DNA of 6,327 nt from an uncultured Clostridia bacterium (lineage in GTDB: Bacteria; Bacillota; Clostridia; Christensenellales; Borkfalkiaceae): assembly GCA_900548845.1 (NCBI GenBank), contig URMI01000062.1, positions 1-6,327 of the forward strand, given 5' to 3'. Every line of letters starts with the position of its first letter. Position 1 is the stretch's first letter. Positions 1 to 6,112 of the stretch are shown here, one piece after another. The notes under the pieces are model-generated. The model was not told the origin of the DNA. It saw only the letters and a program-made list of their open reading frames with translations, and searched no databases. A program made the translations under genes and the position numbers.

Positions 1-348
1 TCCTGTGCTCTTTTTTCTCTCTCTGCCGTGCTGCTCGTGGGCTGGTTCGTCCTCTATGCATTTTATACGAACCGCATCACGCTCGGCACCGTGCTCGGCA
101 TCGAAACGACGAACGAAGTCGTGCATCTGCACACCGCCCGCAAGACGTACACCTACGACGTGCACATGGGCTGCGTGAGCGTCAAAGAGCACAGGAACCG
201 CTTTGTCGCCGTCTTCGAAACGCAGGACTCGCGCGACAGCTTCACCTTCTTCAAGCACGCGCCCTTTTCCACCTTTTCCGACGGGCAGTTCTCTTCGGAC
301 GACATCTCCCGCTTTTTTGCGTGCCGCCCCGAATATATCGGGGAATGA
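1..348 (+). CDS. Hypothetical membrane-anchored protein, 5' end outside window
   Basis: The reading frame is open from base 1 and ends at a TGA at 346-348. The first in-frame start is a GTG at 28, but only pyrimidine-rich sequence precedes it and there is no ribosome site, so I read the gene as entering from the left. The visible part begins with one hydrophobic segment (about codons 4-22, SLSAVLLVGWFVLYAFY). About 90 polar residues follow, rich in alternating hydrophobic and charged positions (VVHLHTARKTYTYDV, RFVAVFETQDSRDSFTFF), which looks like a cytoplasmic beta-rich domain behind a membrane anchor. The layout is reminiscent of YcxB-like or bacterial PH-like membrane proteins, but that is only a resemblance and I assign no function. 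Codon use matches the arg genes. A terminator-like hairpin lies about 80 nt downstream, so it is probably a separate transcription unit from the arg cluster. Confidence 0.6.
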   Translation, partial: SCALFSLSAVLLVGWFVLYAFYTNRITLGTVLGIETTNEVVHLHTARKTYTYDVHMGCVSVKEHRNRFVAVFETQDSRDSFTFFKHAPFSTFSDGQFSSDDISRFFACRPEYIGE

Positions 349-425
349 TATACAATTATTCACGGATATATGCATATTCTTCCCGTGATATGCAAAAATA
401 GTCGGGATATACATCAAAATATACA
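347..425. repeat. Degenerate ~20-bp tandem units with RATATRCA core (possible operator array)
   Basis: The 8-mers GATATACA (347-354), TATATGCA (367-374), GATATGCA (387-394) and GATATACA (406-413) recur at steps of 20, 20 and 19 bp. AATATACA (418-425) adds a nearer copy, and AATATGCA occurs again at 472-479 over the promoter -10. Between cores the DNA is A/T-rich, and the first three units end in a short C/G patch (CACGG, CCCGT, TCGGG). The second core lies in the palindrome ATATGCATAT (368-377), flanked by a 6-bp inverted repeat TCACGG/CCGTGA (360-365/383-388). Two-helical-turn spacing suits several repressor dimers on one DNA face. An arginine repressor (ArgR/AhrC) is the obvious candidate given the genes, but the copies do not match the classical ARG box well. 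They could also be chance A/T-rich similarity. Confidence 0.4.
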
Positions 426-427
426 CA

Positions 428-467
428 AAAAGAGGCGCAAAATGCTTGACTTGCGCCTCTTTTGCAT
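428..467 (+). terminator. Intrinsic terminator hairpin upstream of argG
   Basis: Bases 428-440 and 451-463 are perfectly complementary (13 bp, GC-rich in the middle, A/T pairs at the base) around a 10-nt loop. The 3' arm ends in TTTT and the sequence continues GCATTT, giving a moderate U-tract. It would stop transcription from the upstream hypothetical gene. The A-rich 5' flank means it could also stop transcription on the opposite strand. The predicted argG start site lies downstream, so this hairpin should not be in the argG mRNA. Confidence 0.7.
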
Positions 468-474
468 TTATAAT
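446..474 (+). promoter_or_regulatory. Sigma-A-type promoter for argG
   Basis: TTGACT at 446-451 (5 of 6 to the -35 consensus) and a perfect TATAAT at 469-474 are separated by 17 bp. Transcription would start near 481, leaving a leader of about 35 nt before the argG ATG, too short for a riboswitch or T-box. The -35 box lies in the loop and first 3'-arm base of the upstream terminator hairpin. Confidence 0.8.
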
Positions 475-479
475 ATGCA
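463..479. promoter_or_regulatory. Inverted repeat over the argG -10 box, candidate operator
   Basis: TGCAT (463-467) and ATGCA (475-479) form a 5-bp inverted repeat with a 7-bp spacer enclosing most of the TATAAT box. A dimeric repressor bound here would block RNA polymerase. The right half shares the ATATGCA core with the repeats further upstream. The half-sites resemble ARG-box halves (TGAAT/ATTCA), but the spacer is 3 bp longer than in the canonical 18-bp box, so ArgR binding is a hypothesis only. Confidence 0.3.
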
Positions 480-515
480 CGATAACGAAAAAGCAATACA
501 AAGAGAGGTCATTTT

Positions 516-1745
516 ATGGCAAAACAGATCAAAAAGGTAGTGCTCGCATATTCGGGCGGGCTGGATACTTCCATCATCATCCCCTGGCTCAAAGAAAATT
601 ACGACGGCTGCGAAGTCATCGCAGTCTCGGGCGATGTCGGGCAGGGCACCGAGCTCGACGGGCTCGAAGAAAAGGCAAAGAAGACGGGGGCTTCTAAGCT
701 CTACGTCCTCGATCTTAAGAAGGACTTCGTCGAAAACTACATCTTCCCGACCATGCAGGCGGGCGCGGTGTACGAAGATAAGTACCTTCTCGGCACGTCG
801 TTCGCGCGCCCCGTCATCGCGAAGGCGATCGTCGACATCGCCAAGAAGGAAGGGGCAGACGCCATCTGCCACGGCTGCACGGGCAAGGGCAACGATCAGG
901 TGCGTTTCGAACTCACCATCAAGGCGTTCGCGCCCGAAATGACCATCATCGCCCCCTGGCGTATCTGGAACATCAAGAGCCGCGAAGAGGAGATCGAGTA
1001 CGCCGAAGCGCACAACATCCCTCTCAAGATCAACCGCGAGACCAACTACTCCAAAGATAAGAACTTGTGGCACCTCTCGCACGAGGGGCTCGATCTCGAA
1101 GATCCCGCCAACGAGCCGCAGTACGAAAAAGAGGGCTTCCTCGAGCTCGGCGTCTCTCCCTTGCAGGCGCCCGATCAGCCCACCTACATCACCCTTCACT
1201 TCGAAAAGGGCATCCCCACGGCGCTCAACGGCGAGGAGATCGACTCCGTCTCCCTCATCGAAGCGCTCAACAAGATCGGCGGCGAAAACGGCGTGGGCCT
1301 TGCCGACCTCGTCGAAAACCGCCTTGTGGGCATGAAGTCGCGCGGCGTGTACGAGACGCCCGGCGGCACCATCCTCTATGAGGCGCACCGCCTTCTCGAG
1401 ACCATCACGCTCGACAAGGCGACCCAGCACTACAAGCAGCTTATCGCCGTCAAGTTCGGCGAGATGGTGTACGACGGTCAGTGGTTCACCCCCCTGCGCG
1501 AGGCGCTCTCCGCGTTTGTCGCGAAGACGCAGGAGACGGTCACGGGCGACGTCAGGCTCCGCATCTACAAGGGCAACGTCACGAGCGCGGGCATCACTTC
1601 CCCTTATTCGCTGTACAGCGAGGACATCGCGACCTTCGACGACGACGGCGGCGCATACTCCCAGAAGGATTCCGAGGGCTTCATCAACCTCTTCGGCCTG
1701 CCCCTCAAAGTCAAGGCCATGCTCGATAAGAAGCTCGGAAAATGA
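516..1745 (+). CDS. argG: Argininosuccinate synthase
   Basis: This 409-aa cytoplasmic enzyme joins citrulline and aspartate using ATP to give argininosuccinate, the penultimate step of arginine synthesis. The length is normal for the family. The N-type ATP-pyrophosphatase loop AYSGGLDTS is at residues 11-19. SFARPVIAK is at 95-103, [14 protein letters not shown] (aspartate/citrulline-binding region) is at 119-132, and the C-terminal [13 protein letters not shown] and [11 protein letters not shown] blocks are present. The ATG at 516 has AGAGAGG (502-508) 7 nt upstream and gives the expected N-terminus. It is the first gene after the promoter at 446-474. Its TGA overlaps the argC ATG by 4 nt (ATGA, 1742-1745), so the two are probably translationally coupled. 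argG is often next to argH, but here argC follows instead. The identification is essentially certain. Confidence 0.98.
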   Translation: MAKQIKKVVLAYSGGLDTSIIIPWLKENYDGCEVIAVSGDVGQGTELDGLEEKAKKTGASKLYVLDLKKDFVENYIFPTMQAGAVYEDKYLLGTSFARPVIAKAIVDIAKKEGADAICHGCTGKGNDQVRFELTIKAFAPEMTIIAPWRIWNIKSREEEIEYAEAHNIPLKINRETNYSKDKNLWHLSHEGLDLEDPANEPQYEKEGFLELGVSPLQAPDQPTYITLHFEKGIPTALNGEEIDSVSLIEALNKIGGENGVGLADLVENRLVGMKSRGVYETPGGTILYEAHRLLETITLDKATQHYKQLIAVKFGEMVYDGQWFTPLREALSAFVAKTQETVTGDVRLRIYKGNVTSAGITSPYSLYSEDIATFDDDGGAYSQKDSEGFINLFGLPLKVKAMLDKKLGK

Positions 1746-2665
1746 TCAAGGTATTCATCGACGGCGGCGCGGGCACCACGGGGCTCAGGATCGTAGAGCG
1801 CATGCAGGCGCGTGAGGACGTCACGCTCATCACCCTCGATGAGGAGCACCGCAAGGACCCTGCCTCCCGCAAAGAAGCCATCCACGCGGCGGATGCCGTC
1901 TTCCTGTGCCTGCCCGACGACGCGGCAAAGGAAGCGGCGCAGCTTGCGGAAGGGGCGAAGGCGGTCGTCATCGACGCTTCCACGGCGCACCGCACGGCGG
2001 AAGGCTGGGCATACGGCTTCCCCGAGCTCTCTCCTTTTCACCGAAAGGCCATCCAAAGCTCCAAACGCATCGCCAATCCCGGCTGTTATGCAAGCGGCTT
2101 TGTCTCCCTCGTCTATCCCCTGATCGCGCACGGCATCGCGGCGAAGGACTATCCCTTCGTCTGCCACGCGGTCAGCGGCTACACGGGCGCGGGCAAGAAG
2201 GGCATCGCCGAGTACGAGGCGGAAGAGAGAGACCGTGCGCTCGACTCGCCCCGCCTCTATGCGTTGGGGCTTCATCACAAGCATCTTCCCGAAATGCAGA
2301 AGGTGTGCGCTCTCTCGCATCCGCCCGTCTTCACGCCGTATATCTGCGATTTTCCCTGCGGCATGACGGTGCACGTCCCGCTCTACCGCTCTTTGCTCCA
2401 AAAGAAGCTCACGGTAGGGGAGATGGAAGAGCTGTTCCGCGAACATTACGCGGGCTGCCGCTTTGTCAAAATCGCAAAAGAGGAGTCGGGCTTCCTCGCC
2501 GCCAACACGCTCGAAGGCACCAACCTTTTGGAAGTCTTCGTGAACGGCAACGACGAGCAGCTCCTGCTCTCCGCGCGGCTCGATAACTTGGGCAAGGGCG
2601 CTTCGGGCGCCGCCGTTCAGAATATGAACATTGCCTTGGGGCTGGACGAGGGGCTCTCTTTATGA
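1742..2665 (+). CDS. argC: N-acetyl-gamma-glutamyl-phosphate reductase, short (type 2) form
   Basis: ArgC reduces N-acetylglutamyl 5-phosphate with NADPH to the semialdehyde. The 307-aa product is clearly shorter than the usual form of about 345 aa and fits the type 2 branch. Seen in order: an N-terminal [13 protein letters not shown] nucleotide-binding start (5-17); [10 protein letters not shown] (56-65) and [10 protein letters not shown] (76-85); NPGCYASG (112-119) with the presumed catalytic Cys115; [16 protein letters not shown] (144-159); [12 protein letters not shown] (174-185) with the presumed catalytic histidine region; and [22 protein letters not shown] at the C-terminus. The start codon overlaps the argG stop (ATGA), so it is probably translated by coupling with argG. 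The gene ends 139 nt before argJ, and no convincing terminator is visible in that gap. The family call is firm. The type 2 subdivision rests on length and motif spelling from memory. Confidence 0.95.
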   Translation: MIKVFIDGGAGTTGLRIVERMQAREDVTLITLDEEHRKDPASRKEAIHAADAVFLCLPDDAAKEAAQLAEGAKAVVIDASTAHRTAEGWAYGFPELSPFHRKAIQSSKRIANPGCYASGFVSLVYPLIAHGIAAKDYPFVCHAVSGYTGAGKKGIAEYEAEERDRALDSPRLYALGLHHKHLPEMQKVCALSHPPVFTPYICDFPCGMTVHVPLYRSLLQKKLTVGEMEELFREHYAGCRFVKIAKEESGFLAANTLEGTNLLEVFVNGNDEQLLLSARLDNLGKGASGAAVQNMNIALGLDEGLSL

Positions 2666-2714
2666 TCGGCGGTATCTTTTGGGGCCCTCTGCCATTCATC
2701 GTCTTCGCATTCGC

Positions 2715-2743
2715 TTGACGAAGCACAACTTTTATGATAAAAT
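2715..2743 (+). promoter_or_regulatory. Internal extended -10 promoter ahead of argJ
   Basis: TTGACG (2715-2720, 5 of 6) and TAAAAT (2738-2743, 5 of 6) are 17 bp apart, with TG at 2735-2736 making an extended -10 element. Initiation would be near 2750, about 55 nt before the argJ ATG. This could drive argJ-argB independently of the argG promoter. Confidence 0.65.
2730..2742. promoter_or_regulatory. Palindrome TTTTATGATAAAA over the argJ -10 region
   Basis: Six bases on each side of G2736 are perfectly complementary, and the palindrome covers the extended -10 element. As at the argG promoter, a symmetric A/T-rich element sits on the -10. It may be an operator or simply a by-product of an A/T-rich promoter. 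The sequence differs from the TGCAT/ATGCA element upstream of argG. Confidence 0.25.
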
Positions 2744-2761
2744 AGATAGGATAAGCAGGTT

Positions 2762-2780
2762 CAGGGTCGTCAAGGCCCTG
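2762..2780 (+). other. Leader hairpin upstream of argJ
   Basis: CAGGGTC (2762-2768) pairs with GGCCCTG (2774-2780) as a 7-bp stem with one G-U pair around the loop GTCAA. It would form in the 5' leader of the predicted argJ transcript, about 14 nt before the ribosome site. No U-tract follows, so it is not a terminator. No T-box or known riboswitch motif is recognisable. It may affect mRNA stability or be incidental. Confidence 0.35.
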
Positions 2781-2793
2781 TTCGGCTGTCCTC

Positions 2794-2797
2794 GGAG
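2794..2797 (+). promoter_or_regulatory. Ribosome binding site fixing the argJ start
   Basis: GGAG at 2794-2797 is 7 nt from the ATG at 2805. The frame is open further upstream into argC, but only the 2805 start has a proper site and gives the family N-terminus. The next ATG, at 2814, is too far from it. Confidence 0.7.
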
Positions 2798-2804
2798 AAA
2801 TACC

Positions 2805-4028
2805 ATGTTGGAAATGATTGCGGGCGGCGTATGCGCGCCCAAGGGATTCGCGGCGAACGGCGTTCACTGCGGCATCTGCAAAAATAAGGTCAAAAAGGAT
2901 CTCGCCCTCATCACGAGCGACGTGCGCTGCGCGGCGGCGTGCGTCTATACGCAGAACCTCGTCAAGGGCGCACCCATTCTCGTCACCAAGGAGCATGTGA
3001 AAGACGGCTATGCGCAGGCGGTCGTCGTCAACAGCGGCAACGCCAACACCTGCAACGCAAACGGCGTGGAGATCGCAGAGAAGATGTGCTCCCTCGTCGA
3101 AGAATACACGGGCATCCCCGCGAGCGACGTCGTCGTCGCCTCCACGGGCGTCATCGGGCAGGAACTGAGGCTCGAGCCCATCGCAGGCGGCATGGAAGAG
3201 CTTGTCAAGGGGCTTTCTTCCGACGAAGCGCACAGCTCGGCGGCGGCGGAGGCCATCATGACGACGGACACCGTCAAAAAGGAAGCCGCCGTCTCCTTCG
3301 AACTCGGCGGCAAGCAAGTGAAGCTCGGCGTCATCTGCAAGGGCGTCGGCATGATCTGCCCCAATATGGCGACCATGCTCATGTTCCTCACGACGGACGC
3401 CGCCATCACCCCTCAGATGCTGCAGAAAGCGATCTCGGAAGACGTGAAAGATTCTTTGAACATGCTCTCCGTCGACCGCGACACTTCCACCAACGATACC
3501 CTGTGCATCCTCGCCTCGGGGCTCGCGGAAAACAAGCTCATCGAGGCGGAAGGGGAGGACTTCGCGCTTTTCTCTCGGGCGCTCCACACCCTCACCACCG
3601 AGATGTGCAAAAAGCTCGCTGCGGACGGCGAAGGGGCGACCCGCCTCATCGAATGCCGCGTGCGCGGCGCAAAGACAAAAGAGGACGCCCGCCTCGCCGC
3701 AAAGTCCGTCGTCAATTCCAACCTCGTCAAGGCGATGATCTTCGGTGCGGATGCCAACGGCGGCCGCGTGATGTGCGCCCTCGGCTATGCGGGGGCAGAC
3801 CTCGACCCCATGAAGATCGACGTCGACTTCCGCTCGGAAGCGGGCACTCTTCCCGCCTATAAGCAAGGGAGCGCCCTTCCTTTCTCGGAAGATTTCGCAA
3901 AGCGCGTGCTCTCCGAAAAGGAGATCGTCATCGACGTTGCTTTGAACGAAGGCAGCTTCGAAGCGACGGCGTGGGGGTGCGACCTTACCTACGACTATGT
4001 GAAGATCAACGGAGATTACAGAACGTGA
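2805..4028 (+). CDS. argJ: Ornithine acetyltransferase / N-acetylglutamate synthase
   Basis: ArgJ moves the acetyl group from N-acetylornithine to glutamate, giving ornithine and N-acetylglutamate. Many homologues can also make N-acetylglutamate from acetyl-CoA. The 407-aa product is of normal length. Seen in order: the start MLEMIAGGVCAPKGF; VVVNSGNANTCN (73-84); the oxyanion-hole block STGVIG (113-118); and GMICPNMATML (182-192), where self-cleavage between Ala189 and Thr190 should create two subunits with Thr190 as nucleophile. VDRDTSTNDT (223-232), DGEGATRLIE (274-283) and the C-terminus GCDLTYDYVKINGDYRT follow. One oddity is ADANGGRV at 315-322, where I expect the family's N-W-G-R, so Gly replaces Trp. 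The stop overlaps the argB GTG by 4 nt. No argA is seen, consistent with a bifunctional enzyme, though sequence alone does not prove the acetyl-CoA activity. Confidence 0.97.
   Translation: MLEMIAGGVCAPKGFAANGVHCGICKNKVKKDLALITSDVRCAAACVYTQNLVKGAPILVTKEHVKDGYAQAVVVNSGNANTCNANGVEIAEKMCSLVEEYTGIPASDVVVASTGVIGQELRLEPIAGGMEELVKGLSSDEAHSSAAAEAIMTTDTVKKEAAVSFELGGKQVKLGVICKGVGMICPNMATMLMFLTTDAAITPQMLQKAISEDVKDSLNMLSVDRDTSTNDTLCILASGLAENKLIEAEGEDFALFSRALHTLTTEMCKKLAADGEGATRLIECRVRGAKTKEDARLAAKSVVNSNLVKAMIFGADANGGRVMCALGYAGADLDPMKIDVDFRSEAGTLPAYKQGSALPFSEDFAKRVLSEKEIVIDVALNEGSFEATAWGCDLTYDYVKINGDYRT
4011..4014 (+). promoter_or_regulatory. argB ribosome binding site inside the argJ coding end
   Basis: GGAG at 4011-4014 lies in the codons for the conserved ArgJ C-terminal Gly-Asp and is 10 nt from the GTG at 4025. 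It supports GTG 4025 as the argB start. The upstream in-frame GTG at 3971 lies well inside argJ and would add 18 unrelated residues. Confidence 0.65.
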
Positions 4029-4882
4029 CGCAAAAGGAAGTGCAGGCAGAGTTCCTCTTAGAGGCGATGCCCTACATCGAAAAATACCAGAATAAGGTCC
4101 TCGTCATCAAGTACGGCGGCAACGCCATGGTGAGCGAGGAGCTGAAAAAATCGGTCATGCGCGATCTCACCCTCCTGCGCTTTGTCGGCATCAACGTCGT
4201 GCTCGTGCACGGCGGCGGTCCCGAAATTTCCGAAACGCTCAAAAGAATGGGCGTTGAGTCGCGCTTCGTGAACGGTCTCCGCTATACCGACGAAGAGACG
4301 GCGGAAGTCGTGCGCATGGTGCTTGCGGGCAAGGTGAATAAAGAGCTCGTGCACCGTTTGCAGATGCTGGGCGCAAAGTCGGTCGGCATGTGCGGCATCG
4401 ACGGCGGCATGCTCCTTTGCGAAAAGGAGAGCGACGAGCTCGGCTACGTCGGTAAGATCATCTCCGTCAACACCGATGTCATCACCGATTCCCTTCAAAA
4501 CGGCTATCTTCCCGTCATCTCCACCGTCGGTTACGACAACGAGGGACATATCTATAACGTCAATGCCGATACGGCAGCTTCCGCCATCGCGGGGGCGCTC
4601 GGGGCGGAGAGCCTCATCCTGATGACGGACATCCGCGGCCTTCTCCGCGACAAGGACGACGAGGAGAGCCTCATCAAGAAGGTGTACGTCTCCGATATCC
4701 CTTCCCTCGTCAACGAGGGCGTCATCTCGGGGGGCATGATCCCCAAGATCAACTGCTGCAAAGAGGCGATCCGCCGCGGAGTTGGCCGTGTGTTCATCAC
4801 CGACGGCAGGGTCAAGCATTCCATTTTGCTCGAATTGCTCTCCGACGAGGGCATGGGCACCATGTTTGTAAAGGGCGACTGA
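4025..4882 (+). CDS. argB: N-acetylglutamate kinase, arginine-sensitive type
   Basis: ArgB phosphorylates N-acetylglutamate with ATP, the committed and usually regulated step of the acetyl-cycle pathway. The 285-aa product from a GTG start belongs to the amino acid kinase family. Seen: VIKYGGNAM (27-35) with presumed catalytic Lys29, VHGGGPEI (61-68), GLRYTDE (84-90), a long conserved block around NVNADTAASAIAGALGAESLILMTDIRGLL (178-207), and SGGMIPKI (235-242). The start VQAEFLLEAMPYIEKY is the extra N-terminal helix found in hexameric, arginine-inhibited kinases. The end HSILLELLSDEGMGTMF (265-281) fits the arginine-binding C-terminal signature, so feedback inhibition by arginine is inferred. 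The GTG overlaps the argJ TGA (GTGA), suggesting coupling. A terminator begins inside the last codons. Confidence 0.97.
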   Translation: MTQKEVQAEFLLEAMPYIEKYQNKVLVIKYGGNAMVSEELKKSVMRDLTLLRFVGINVVLVHGGGPEISETLKRMGVESRFVNGLRYTDEETAEVVRMVLAGKVNKELVHRLQMLGAKSVGMCGIDGGMLLCEKESDELGYVGKIISVNTDVITDSLQNGYLPVISTVGYDNEGHIYNVNADTAASAIAGALGAESLILMTDIRGLLRDKDDEESLIKKVYVSDIPSLVNEGVISGGMIPKINCCKEAIRRGVGRVFITDGRVKHSILLELLSDEGMGTMFVKGD

Positions 4883-4904
4883 ACAAGGGTTCGATCGCCT
4901 TTTT
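4870..4904 (+). terminator. Intrinsic terminator overlapping the argB stop codon
   Basis: Bases 4870-4878 pair with 4895-4903 (9 bp, one G-U). After a single mismatch, TGAAC (4880-4884) pairs with GTTCG (4889-4893, one G-U) around the loop AAGG. The 3' arm runs into five T (4900-4904). The argB TGA (4880-4882) is inside the upper stem, so ribosomes terminating argB would cover the 5' arm and could influence termination. It should end or attenuate the argJ-argB transcript before argD. Confidence 0.75.
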
Positions 4905-4948
4905 CAAAATATTTCGCTGCGCAAAACGTGCGGCATCTTCACAACGCT

Positions 4949-6112
4949 ATGGAATTTTCAACGTTACAGCAACTCGAAAACACCTATATGGCGGAAACGT
5001 TCTCGCGCTTCCCCGTCGCCATCGAGCGCGGCGAGGGTGCGACCCTCTTCGACACGGAAGGGAAGCGTTACGTCGACTTCGGTTCGGGCATCGCCGTCAA
5101 CATCTTTGGCGCGAACGACGAAAAGTGGAAAGCGGCGGTCATCGACCAGCTCTCCCGCATCCAGCACGTCAGCAATTACTACTATTCCGAACCGCAGCTC
5201 GATCTTGCCGAACTTTTATGCTTCCGCACGGGGGCAAAGCGCGTCTTTTTCGCCAATTCGGGGGCGGAGGCCAACGAATGCGCCTTAAAGGCTGCCCGCA
5301 AGTACTCTTTCGATAAGTACGGCGAGGGGAGGAAGAAAATTATTTCCCTCAACGGCAGCTTCCACGGCAGGACGCTCTTCACCCTCACCGCGACGGGGCA
5401 GCAAGCCTTCCACCGCTTTTTCGGCCCCTTTGTGCCCGAAGTCGTCTCCGTCGACGCGAACATGCAGGCGGTCGAAAAGGAGAGCGAAAACGCCTGCGCC
5501 GTCATCATCGAATGCGTGCAGGGCGAAAGCGGCGTCGAAGCGCTCGACAAAGGCTTCGTGCGGGCTCTGCGTACTTTCTGCGACGAGCATGACATCCTTC
5601 TCATCTGCGACGAAGTGCAGAGCGGCAACGGCAGGACGGGCAAATTCTGCGCCTATGAACATTACGGCATCACGCCCGACATCATGACGACCGCCAAAGG
5701 CCTCGGCGGGGGGCTTCCCATCGGGGCGTGCCTCTTCTTCGAAAAGACGGAGCACACCTTAAAGCCCGGCGATCACGGCTCCACCTTCGGCGGCAACCCC
5801 GTGTGCTGCGCGGGCGCCGTCAGCATCGTGAGCAGGCTCACCGAAGACTTCCTCCTCGAAGTGCAGGGCAAAGCGGAATATCTGCGCGCAAAGCTCAAGG
5901 GCTTTGACGGCGTGAAGCGCGTCACGGGGCTCGGGCTCATGATCGGGCTGGAAGTGGAAAAGCCCGCCAAAGAGATCGCACAAAACTGCTTAAAAAGGGG
6001 ACTTCTGGTGCTCACCGCGCACGAAAAGGTGCGCATCGTGCCTCCCCTCAACATCACCAAGACGGAAATGGACGAAGGTCTGACTATATTACGCGAGGTA
6101 TTAGCACAATGA
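4949..6112 (+). CDS. argD: Acetylornithine aminotransferase (PLP-dependent, class III)
   Basis: ArgD converts N-acetylglutamate semialdehyde to N-acetylornithine with glutamate as amino donor. The 387-aa product is of normal family length. Seen: SRFPVAIERGEGATLFDTEG (19-38), NSGAEANE (103-110) for cofactor phosphate binding, SFHGRT (137-142), DEVQSGNGRTG (221-231) with the pyridine-binding Asp221, TTAKGLGGGLPIGA (247-260) with the Schiff-base Lys250, and HGSTFGGNP (276-284). The class is shared with ornithine and GABA aminotransferases, so the role is settled by its arg neighbours. The ATG at 4949 gives the best N-terminus. A GTG at 4928 would add 7 residues. Neither has a visible Shine-Dalgarno site, and no clear promoter lies in the 66-nt gap after the argB terminator, so how it is expressed is unclear. 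It overlaps argF by 4 nt. Confidence 0.93.
   Translation: MEFSTLQQLENTYMAETFSRFPVAIERGEGATLFDTEGKRYVDFGSGIAVNIFGANDEKWKAAVIDQLSRIQHVSNYYYSEPQLDLAELLCFRTGAKRVFFANSGAEANECALKAARKYSFDKYGEGRKKIISLNGSFHGRTLFTLTATGQQAFHRFFGPFVPEVVSVDANMQAVEKESENACAVIIECVQGESGVEALDKGFVRALRTFCDEHDILLICDEVQSGNGRTGKFCAYEHYGITPDIMTTAKGLGGGLPIGACLFFEKTEHTLKPGDHGSTFGGNPVCCAGAVSIVSRLTEDFLLEVQGKAEYLRAKLKGFDGVKRVTGLGLMIGLEVEKPAKEIAQNCLKRGLLVLTAHEKVRIVPPLNITKTEMDEGLTILREVLAQ

Noticed and set aside
446..697. 83-codon + strand open frame across the argG start
   Set aside because: It begins inside the promoter/terminator region upstream of the transcription start and overlaps argG in another frame, with no ribosome site.
468..1430. 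Long minus-strand open frame antisense to argG
   Set aside because: It is a shadow of argG, with biased composition, no recognisable motif, and an end that runs across the argG promoter region.
1604..2446. Minus-strand open frame antisense to argC
   Set aside because: It has the same codon-bias shadow character and spans the argG-argC junction without any start signal.
2703..2723. CTTCG/CGAAG inverted repeat as an argC terminator
   Set aside because: It is a 5-bp stem with an 11-nt loop and no immediate T-run, and it overlaps the argJ -35 box. Too weak to call.
2631..2804. Upstream extension of argJ starting inside argC
   Set aside because: It would add 58 residues unlike any ArgJ N-terminus and would run through the predicted promoter. 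GGAG at 2794 clearly supports ATG 2805.
2666..2804. T-box, riboswitch or attenuator before argJ
   Set aside because: No T-box sequence, no specifier-like structure and no terminator/antiterminator pair with a U-tract is visible. Only a short hairpin is supported.
2466..3866. Very long minus-strand open frame (466 codons) antisense to argC and argJ
   Set aside because: It lies opposite two unmistakable genes and its translation is low-complexity D/R/V/A-rich, as expected from the antisense of C/G-ending codons. No ribosome site or family motif is seen.
3971..4024. Upstream extension of argB from GTG 3971
   Set aside because: It overlaps the conserved argJ C-terminus in another frame and adds 18 unrelated residues. 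GTG 4025 has a ribosome site and gives the family N-terminus.
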